This document shows, in pieces, positions 5,311 through 12,700 of a DNA stretch of 47,564 nt; the stretch's first letter is position 1, and each line of letters begins with the position of its first letter. The notes beneath the pieces were generated by a model, which made no database searches, was not told the DNA's origin, and saw only the letters and a program-made list of their open reading frames with translations. Both the position numbers and the translations under genes were made by a program. Origin of the DNA: Marinilabiliaceae bacterium UBA5488 (GTDB taxonomy: Bacteria > Bacteroidota > Bacteroidia > Bacteroidales > Marinilabiliaceae); NCBI GenBank assembly GCA_002427105.1, contig DIPM01000030.1, positions 1 through 47,564 of the forward strand. The letters run 5' to 3'.

Positions 5311-7155
5311 TTATTTTGCACCAATGAAGGGTGTTTTGTCGTCAAGCGGCCATCCGGCTGCAGTTTTAACATAATCGGGGATTTCCGCGGCATATTTATG
5401 TCCTTCGAATTCTGCTGCGACTTTCTCGTCTTCCAGTAATAAGGCTCCTTCATAGCCTTTGTAGAAAAAGCTGTTAGATTCGAATTCGGGATATAAAGCA
5501 GTTATTTCTTCCGTTGCGAAAATTTTCCCTGAACATTCTTCGTTGTCGAAGGGACTCCACACAATCAGCGGAGCTGTATGTTCGGCTTGCTGTGAAAGAT
5601 AAACATTGTTGTTAAGTTGCTTCAGAGTAGGCTCTGACAATCTTTCGCACATAAATGCGGGCTGCCATACATTCAGCATTGGCCTTCCCAAAGGCATGGT
5701 CTGTATCATCAAATTATTTACAAAAACATGGTTTTCGCGACTGTCAACATCGGGGCCGGTAGTGATATGCCAGCCAAAATGGTCTTTTTCGTCACCGCGG
5801 TCATTGCGTCCAAATCCTGCCGTGCTGTTCACAAAGGTGTTATTGTATATCTCGGCATTGCTGCTATTGAGAATCAGCAGTCCCTGGTCGTTATTTACAA
5901 ATACATTACCTGCAACCAGCACCCCGTCGGATATTTCGAAGAAGAAGCCGTTGAAACTTGACCAGATAATCTTGTCGGGATCCGCGTCAGCGGGACTTCC
6001 CACGTTTTCAACCCTATTATTTACAAATACTCCGTCCTCATTGCCCACATCATACCATAAGCCATTAGAGTTTGGATTGTTGGTAATCAGATTCTCACGG
6101 CATACAACCCTATGAGTCTGGTTGAAGATTTTCACGGCAGAGGGGAAGAAACCTGTCCATTTTTCGATATTATTTTTTCCGAAGATATTGCGCTCCAGCA
6201 ATACATCTGATGAGCCCACGATATAGAGTCCTTCAGTATTGCTGTCCTCAATCAGGCAAGAGCGCATTTGCATGCTATCGCCAATGGCAAAAACGCCAAT
6301 ACGCATGCTTTTGGTGAAGGAGCAATTCTCGAATACTGTTCCAACAACATCTTTCCCGTGCTCGCTTTCTGATGAAATACCCTGGGGATAGTAGCCGTCA
6401 ATATGAACCATAGTGTCGGGATACTGGGTGATTGTGAGGCCTTTCAGGATGGGGCCGCGTCCGTCGGACTGCTTCCCGTGAACCTCGCCTGTAACTCTGT
6501 GTATTGCTTTCCTGAAAGCTGAGATTTCAACCGTCTTGCCCTCAGGATTAGCCCCGATGTAGATTAGACTATTCTCATAATCTACAAAGAAAGTGCCCTC
6601 GTCCAATTCGGCTTTGCTGCCGGCCGACTGAAGGTATTGTCCGTCAATAAATACTACATCGTTGTTGAAACGATGCAAAGGAGTAAACTCTTCATTTCGT
6701 TCACGAACCCACCAGTCTTCCGGCTGGCCGGGGAAGAGATAGTCCCATTGAGTAAACCACAGACTATCAGCACCCTGTTGCCAGTTGTCGGCAATAAGCG
6801 TCCCGTTAAGGACGGGCTTCTCGTCTTTATAGGGCTGGATGGTAATTCCCTGATTGAAAAACAGGTTTCCTGTACGATATACGCCCTCGCGCATAATAAT
6901 AACATCTCCGGAAACTACCCTGGCAATTGCTGATTCAATGCTGGTAGGCGCTTCAAGAGATAGTCCCTCCGCGGCAGCATCACCATCGGGCGACACATAA
7001 TAGATTTGACCTTCTGTCTCGGGAATTTCATATACCTGATCTATAGGTCCGTAAACAATATCTATCGGTTCGGCAGTCGGTGCCTGGCTGCATGAGGCTA
7101 TGCCCAGGGCTAATAAAATGATAGTAAAGCTTTTTAGGCTGAAAATTTTCTTCAT
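5311..7155 (-). CDS. Right-handed beta-helix lipoprotein
   Basis: A 614-residue exported protein. The lipoprotein signal peptide is residues 1-21 (lipobox GIASC). A DUF1565-like opening (YYVSPDGDAAAEGLSLEAPTSIESAIARV) leads into a parallel beta-helix with repeating strand turns such as NRVENVG, VLVAGNVFVNND and EIYNNTFVNSTAG. Such folds are typical of polysaccharide lyases and other carbohydrate-acting proteins, but I see no residue pattern that identifies a catalytic site, so binding or hydrolysis of an acidic polysaccharide remains a guess. The ATG at 7155 is preferred over the upstream frame at 7182 because it starts the signal peptide. It ends in a strong terminator and seems to be monocistronic. 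Confidence 0.85.
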   Translation of the reverse strand: MKKIFSLKSFTIILLALGIASCSQAPTAEPIDIVYGPIDQVYEIPETEGQIYYVSPDGDAAAEGLSLEAPTSIESAIARVVSGDVIIMREGVYRTGNLFFNQGITIQPYKDEKPVLNGTLIADNWQQGADSLWFTQWDYLFPGQPEDWWVRERNEEFTPLHRFNNDVVFIDGQYLQSAGSKAELDEGTFFVDYENSLIYIGANPEGKTVEISAFRKAIHRVTGEVHGKQSDGRGPILKGLTITQYPDTMVHIDGYYPQGISSESEHGKDVVGTVFENCSFTKSMRIGVFAIGDSMQMRSCLIEDSNTEGLYIVGSSDVLLERNIFGKNNIEKWTGFFPSAVKIFNQTHRVVCRENLITNNPNSNGLWYDVGNEDGVFVNNRVENVGSPADADPDKIIWSSFNGFFFEISDGVLVAGNVFVNNDQGLLILNSSNAEIYNNTFVNSTAGFGRNDRGDEKDHFGWHITTGPDVDSRENHVFVNNLMIQTMPLGRPMLNVWQPAFMCERLSEPTLKQLNNNVYLSQQAEHTAPLIVWSPFDNEECSGKIFATEEITALYPEFESNSFFYKGYEGALLLEDEKVAAEFEGHKYAAEIPDYVKTAAGWPLDDKTPFIGAK

Positions 7156-7261
7156 ATAGTAATAGTTTAAATGATTATTCAAGCTTCTAATTTAAGATAT
7201 TTAACGTGAAAGATGCTATAAGGATAAATATGTTTACTTATTGCGCGAATTTATCCACTTA

Positions 7262-7378
7262 GGGTGTTTTTGTCCACAGATTAACACGGATTAGCGCAGA
7301 TTATTTTATACACTAATTACACTAATTGGAACTAATTTTTATTACACAAATTGGTTGGTCCACAGATTAGCGCGGATT
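7262..7378. repeat. CCACAGATTAAC-type dispersed repeat, degenerate copies
   Basis: Two successive decayed units (GTCCACAGATTAACACGGATTAG and GTCCACAGATTAGCGCGGATTG) separated by ACTAATTACACTAATTGG modules. No gene is present between the beta-helix gene and the PhnA-like gene. Confidence 0.75.
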
Positions 7379-7418
7379 GTGTTCTGGGTCTAAATTGGAC
7401 AGTGGCTTTGTGCGATGT

Positions 7419-7997
7419 TTATGATTTTTTGACAAATTTGGTGAGTATTACGATCTGCTGGCCATCAACTTTGCCTTCAATAAATTCGTGATTATCGGGG
7501 TCTAGTCTGATATTGCGCACTGCTGTTCCTCTCTTGGCTGTTAGACTGCTACCTTTAACATCAAGGTCTTTAATCAAAACCACGCTATCTCCGGCAGTCA
7601 ATTCTACTCCATTGCAGTCGAGGTGCTTTGGGTCTGCTTCTTGAGTTTCGCCTTCGCCCGTGGCGCGCGCCAAAGCCAGAGTCTCCTCGTCAAGATAAAG
7701 CATATCGAGCAAGTCTTGCGGCCATCCTTCATTCCTAAGCCGGGTAAGCATACGCCATGCAATTATTTTCACGGCCTTTGCTTCGCTCCACATACTGTCG
7801 TTGAGACAGCGCCAATGATTGGAATCGGTGGATGCCGGGTCATCAATTTGAGTGCGACAGCTTTCACATGCCAATAAGCTGTTGTCGAGTGACTCCCCGG
7901 TTGCCGGCGCAGGAGTATAAACAGCAAGCTTATTACTTGCGCCGCATAGCTCACATTGACTGTTGCTTCGGTCTTCCAAAGCTTTTAATAAACTCAT
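7419..7997 (-). CDS. PhnA/YjdM-family zinc-ribbon protein
   Basis: A 192-residue cytoplasmic protein. A zinc-ribbon is formed by C15/C18 and C44/C47 (SQCELCG and LACESC). A PhnA (YjdM) C-terminal beta domain follows, with the signature DCNGVELTAGDSVVLIKDLDVKGSSLTAKRGT at about residues 128-160. The family was named for alkylphosphonate use but its biochemical role is unresolved, and no phosphonate genes are nearby. It appears to be a single-gene transcript, divergent from the SatD-like operon across about 250 bases of AT-rich DNA. Confidence 0.9.
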   Translation of the reverse strand: MSLLKALEDRSNSQCELCGASNKLAVYTPAPATGESLDNSLLACESCRTQIDDPASTDSNHWRCLNDSMWSEAKAVKIIAWRMLTRLRNEGWPQDLLDMLYLDEETLALARATGEGETQEADPKHLDCNGVELTAGDSVVLIKDLDVKGSSLTAKRGTAVRNIRLDPDNHEFIEGKVDGQQIVILTKFVKKS

Positions 7998-8078
7998 ACT
8001 CTTTGTTTTTTTTTGAAAGGCCTAAAGATAGGGCTTTTGGGTATGATTAAAAAATTCAGAGTTATGGTTATCTAAGCT

Positions 8079-8122
8079 TAAATGCTTATAAATTATTTAT
8101 ATAAGATTATTCACTTATAATT
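8079..8122. promoter_or_regulatory. CTTATA/TATAAG-rich upstream region
   Basis: Several related half-sites in both orientations: TGCTTATAA at 8083, TATATAAG at about 8099 and CACTTATAA at 8112. Another, ATGCTTATA, overlaps the promoter. The same 9-base word occurs inverted at 2872-2880 near a toxin-antitoxin operon. A regulator site is possible, but the AT-rich composition makes chance matches likely. Confidence 0.3.
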
Positions 8123-8123
8123 A

Positions 8124-8152
8124 TTGTTAATAAGTTTATATGCTTATATTTG
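8124..8152 (+). promoter_or_regulatory. Bacteroidota-type promoter of satD-like operon
   Basis: A -7 element TATATTTG (8145-8152) matches TAnnTTTG. ATTG/TTG at 8124-8126 lies 18 bases upstream in the place of the -33 TTTG element. Transcription would begin about 90 bases before the ATG at 8248. Confidence 0.55.
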
Positions 8153-8247
8153 TACGACTATTGTTATTAAAATGTAAAATTCAAAAGTATAAGGATTAGG
8201 ATAGTCAGCTAACTTATGTATATTTATTCCGATTTTATTAAAAATTT

Positions 8248-8928
8248 ATGAAGGCTACCATTTCGGGCGACATAATATCCTCAACAGCCTTGAGTCCTGA
8301 AGGTCGAGTATTGCTAGAACAGCAACTGCAAGAGTTGGTAGAGCTATTAGAAAGGCAGTATGGAATTTTTGCCAGAGTCATCAAGGGCGACTACCTCGAA
8401 TGTTACCTGTCTAAGCCGGAGCTTGCCTTGCGCATCGCCCTTTTAATCAAATGCTATATAAAATCCGCGGCAATAGACAGGGATTCACGCAAACGAAGAA
8501 TAAGCCTGTTTCGTACCCATGCCATTCGGCTGGCAATAGGGGTGGGTGAGATCACACGCTTTGACGCCCAAAAAGGCATTATAGACGGTGAGGCAATTTA
8601 CTTGTCGGGCCGCCTGATTAACAAGCAAGGCAGCGGCCATAAAGAGCGTTCAACTATAAAATCCACGCTTTTTGTTGGAGCCTCTCACCAGGCTATAGAA
8701 GATGAGTTTGACCCTGTTTTGGCTTTACTGGATGTTATAATTAGCAAAAGCACCGCCCGCCAGTGTGAAATTATTTACCTAAAACTATTAGGCCTGAATG
8801 AGGAAGAAATAGCCCACAAGCTGCAAATTAGTCAGTCTGCTGTCAATCAGCACTCGCGAAGTGTTGGATGGAATGCCATTGACAAAGCCTTGAACCGTTT
8901 TAGTACTGCGATACAAAATTACAGATGA
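8248..8928 (+). CDS. SatD-like protein with C-terminal HTH
   Basis: A 226-residue protein. The N-terminal part starts with the SatD-family signature GDIISS and continues as an alpha/beta domain with a second conserved block (GVGEITRFD...GEAIYLSGRLIN, about residues 105-135). The C-terminus (about residues 175-217) is a sigma-70 region-4-like or LuxR-like helix-turn-helix: GLNEEEIAHKLQISQSAVNQHSR. It may be a ligand-sensing DNA-binding regulator, but SatD function is poorly known. The stop overlaps the start of the next gene (ATGATGA), so translation of the two is coupled and their products probably work together. Confidence 0.75.
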   Translation: MKATISGDIISSTALSPEGRVLLEQQLQELVELLERQYGIFARVIKGDYLECYLSKPELALRIALLIKCYIKSAAIDRDSRKRRISLFRTHAIRLAIGVGEITRFDAQKGIIDGEAIYLSGRLINKQGSGHKERSTIKSTLFVGASHQAIEDEFDPVLALLDVIISKSTARQCEIIYLKLLGLNEEEIAHKLQISQSAVNQHSRSVGWNAIDKALNRFSTAIQNYR

Positions 8929-9647
8929 TGACATTAAGCCAGTTTTTAACATTGCAAATTTTAGCCCATCTGCTGGCCGACTATTTTTTTCAGTCGGATA
9001 AGTGGGTTCAAAGCAAAAACAATGCAGGTCTGAAAAGTCCCTATTTTTTGCTGCATTTGGTCATAGTTTTTCTCAGCTCCTGGCTCTTGTCCTTTCAGTG
9101 GCAGTTTGTAGCAGTAGCTGCTATTATCACTCTTTTGCATGGCATCCTTGACATCCTGAAAAGCAGCTTGTCAGCTAAAGCGCAAGTGAGCCGCTACCTG
9201 TTCTTTGTTGATCAAAGCCTGCATCTGGCAATTATTATAGCTCTGGCGTTCCTGTATAACAACTACTTTGCGCTAGACACCTGGATAGATATAAGCCGGT
9301 TTCCTGAAAGAACACTTATCATAGCCGTGGCCTTTTTGTTTTGCACCAAACCTGCCAATATCATAATTCGTGAAATACTTAGGTTTTATGCCATCAGCAT
9401 ACCCAAAACTACAGATACAGCTCAGGAATTACCCAACGCCGGGAAATTAATCGGCGTAGTGGAAAGATTGCTGACACTGACTTTTATTTTGATAGGGCAC
9501 TTTGAAGCTGTGGGATTTCTAATAGCAGCAAAATCGATACTCCGTTTTGGCGAAAAGGACAGTCTGAAATCCGAGTATGTCCTTGTGGGCACTCTGCTTA
9601 GCTTTGGGATAGGTATATTAATTGGTGTTTTGCTGATTTCATTTTGA
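8925..9647 (+). CDS. DUF3307 membrane protein
   Basis: A 240-residue integral membrane protein of the DUF3307 family. The N-terminal segment ILAHLLADYFFQSDKWVQSKN carries the conserved H-x-x-x-D pattern of the family. Six or so hydrophobic helices follow, with a second conserved histidine-aspartate site in TLLHGILDILKSS. The biochemical function is unknown. It is translationally coupled to the SatD-like HTH protein, which suggests a membrane sensor or transport partner for it. Confidence 0.85.
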   Translation: MMTLSQFLTLQILAHLLADYFFQSDKWVQSKNNAGLKSPYFLLHLVIVFLSSWLLSFQWQFVAVAAIITLLHGILDILKSSLSAKAQVSRYLFFVDQSLHLAIIIALAFLYNNYFALDTWIDISRFPERTLIIAVAFLFCTKPANIIIREILRFYAISIPKTTDTAQELPNAGKLIGVVERLLTLTFILIGHFEAVGFLIAAKSILRFGEKDSLKSEYVLVGTLLSFGIGILIGVLLISF

Positions 9648-9791
9648 TGTGGAAGGTTGAGAGTAGAAGATGGAAGGTAGAAACCGCTATCTTGCTAATC
9701 TCCACCTTCTACTATCTATCATCCATTTTCATACTTCTTGCTAATATGCTAATATGCTAACATGCTAACACGCTAAACCGCTATCTTTCGT
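9648..9791. repeat. Tandem GCTAATAT/GCTAACAC repeats between convergent genes
   Basis: The space between convergent genes holds GGAAGGTNGA-type units (9650-9690), a partly complementary CCACCTTCTAC segment, and five or so degenerate copies of GCTAATATGCTAAC (9738-9778). No clear terminator is seen. Confidence 0.7.
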
Positions 9792-12700
9792 TTAATCCTC
9801 CCATTTATCCCAAAAGTTGGCGCAATTGAACCATAAATTAATGATAATGCCATCAGCAGAGAAGTCACTTCCCACAAGGCTTTTGGACGTAGTGCCTAAG
9901 ATCTGCCCGTCAACAGCCAATTCTGTTTCCGTGATGCTGTGTTCCAAAGTTTTAAGTATGCCCTGCGTGTGCTCGGTGCTGTTGGTTTCAAAGGCATGAG
10001 CCTTTCCGACAACATCTGAAATGATGCCTGTGCTAAAGTCAAGGACATCTTCCAGCACGATATGATGAGTTTCGTCCGTTAGCTTGTACCTGTGCAAAGG
10101 ATGCAGCCTATCTTCCGCATTGTAGTATTCTCCGCGGGTATAGGAAGTCTTGGTATTTTGCATAATCTCGGTGTGTCCGGTGAGAATATCGTAGAAAATG
10201 CTTTGTCGCTTATCCCATTCCTGTATGGTATTGGGCAGAGTGGGGCCATTGTCGATGTTGAGATATTCTTCAAAACTTACTTCAACCACCGCGATTGATT
10301 CGTTGACCATTCGTTTGTGTCGAGAGTAGTTCTTTAACTCCCAGCTGTATGCCAGAGGAATAGCCCGTGCAATGTCCATACGCCCTGTAATAATAAACTG
10401 TCCCTTAGATCCATCGCTATAGTTGTGGATGAATTTGTCGCTCACATTTGCATAAATCAAATCGTCGATATTGATAATAGGAGAGGCCTTGAGTTTGAAT
10501 TTAGGATTAAAGTTGGCCGCCAGGCCTATAACATCAGGGCATTTACGGTTAACAAAGATTAGGAGAGCAAAGTTTTGGAAGTTTTTCTCGGCTTCTTCAG
10601 TCCTTGCATCAAGCAGGATAGAGAACTTATCGACTTCCGAAATATCCTCGAACTGCATCTCCTTAATTTCATGGTCGTACCAGGCGTAATACACCTTGTA
10701 TTCGGCATTGGCCTCATGTTCAGGCTGGTAGCTAATCACCAGGCTCCGATCGGGGGTTGAATTGTTTAAAAGCACAATCCGCGATGCAAGGTGGGGAATT
10801 TTAAACTCAATATTTTCTTCCCTGGTATCCGACTCTTCGGGTTTGTACTTCCATGAGGCTCGTTTAACAAAGCCTCCATCATTGGAAGGGCCGGAGTTGA
10901 TAATCAGTGGACTAAAGATATTTCCACCTTCAGTGCTTAAGATTGTAAAATTAGTGTTCTTGCCCGAGAGCAGATAACGCAGATAATCGTCGTACTCTTT
11001 GCCGATGTTAGAAGATAGCTTGCCTGCAATTTGGCTGTTTAGGTAAGTCCTCCAGCTCCAGTTAGTTATCACGTCGAAGCTTGTGCGATGATTGATCAGC
11101 AAATCAGCGATATTGAGTTTTTCGCCATCGCGATAGCTGCGCATATAGTGCAAAAAGGCAGATGAAGTGTTGGCATCGGCAGAATTGACAGTAAACTTTT
11201 CGGCAATACCGAAAAGTGGCGCTGTGCCTGCATCCCATGAGTCGCCTAATAAATCCAATATTGTTTTAGAATAATCGGAAGGTCGCAAGGCACTCTTAAG
11301 GGCTAATTCAGGTTCGGTCTCCTTCATTAATCCCGCATCCCATACCAGGCGGTCGGCCAGTGGGGCATGAGCCTCCGCGAAGAAATAATTGCCCATTTCC
11401 ACCTTAATCCATTTGGATTGAATATAGTGCATATATTCATGAGCAAGAGTGCGCCGCACTTCATCTACATCGAAGGCCATCGCCGAATTCAGGAAGAAAT
11501 ATCCCTGAGAATATCCCGATGAGTTAATATAGCCGTGAGCATCACCGTAGCCCAGCAGGTTATCAATAAGCAAGTGGCCGGTGTATCCTACATAAACCGT
11601 GAATTTCCTCATCAGCAGCTGGTTGGGCAAGTTGGCCGCGTCAAAAGCCTCGATAATCTGCTTCATGCTATAAGCCACATCTTGCACCAGATAGGGCGCT
11701 CCACCGGCTTCGGGGTCGATATTTGAATTGTGGTAAGAAGCATTGAAGCTAAACTTAGGATCAAGAGCATAGGAGTCATAATATTGATCCTCTTGCGGAC
11801 TTTTATTATAGCGGTAGATAACCTGCACCTTATCGTTTTCGAAACTGTGGGTATAGCTATAATGGTCAAGCCTCCACCAGCCTAATTTGGTAAGGTGAAA
11901 AGTCCGGAAATACAAATCCTGATCCTCCAGGGTGATTCCTCCGGCATAGTATTCTTCCCATTCTTGTTTTTCCTCATTAAAAAAAACAGGTTTGTAGCAA
12001 GGCAAGTCTTTTGGGTCAAGGCCTCTGAGGTCGAGGTTTTTGAGTCTTATTTCTATGGGAAGGGTAAACTCAGAGCCAAAATCGACGCTTACATCATATA
12101 CCGAACCCATAAGGAAGCCTTCAGGTGCTGCCGGAGGATTCTTTAGTTTGGTGATTTGCAGGCGGAAGTCGCCCTCAGTGAGTCCTTTGGGCAGGGTGAC
12201 ACTAATACTGTCCACTTCAATGCTAAAATCCTCGCTATCCACATTCACCATTGAATCAAAGAGAGTTTCTCCCAGTGCCAGCACCTTAATCGGGTCGCCA
12301 TAGAGCGGATCGCAGTTGACTTCGCGCAGTACACAGCGATACCAGGCATCCGTTTGTGCATTCACCACCAACTCCTGCGCATTAAAGCTAACAATATTGG
12401 CGGCCAAGGCGGGCTCACTCATATTTGCGCTTAGCTCATGCCAAAACTCAGCGTCGCTTGATGCTTCCCAGACTATATTTCCCCTGACCTTAAAGGGCGA
12501 CACCAGTACTACGCTTCGGTCAGTAATAGTGGCATTGGGAATCTGCTCCAGGCCGAGAACCTTGTTTTCAGGATAAGAAGCTTCTATCTCTTCGTCCTCG
12601 GTCATGGCCTGCACCGTGAGAGCCTGAGTGTTAAGAAAAGGCAAAACCGCTGTTTGCTGAGGATTTCCCATATATTCCCAATCGAAAAGCGGAGCCTGAT

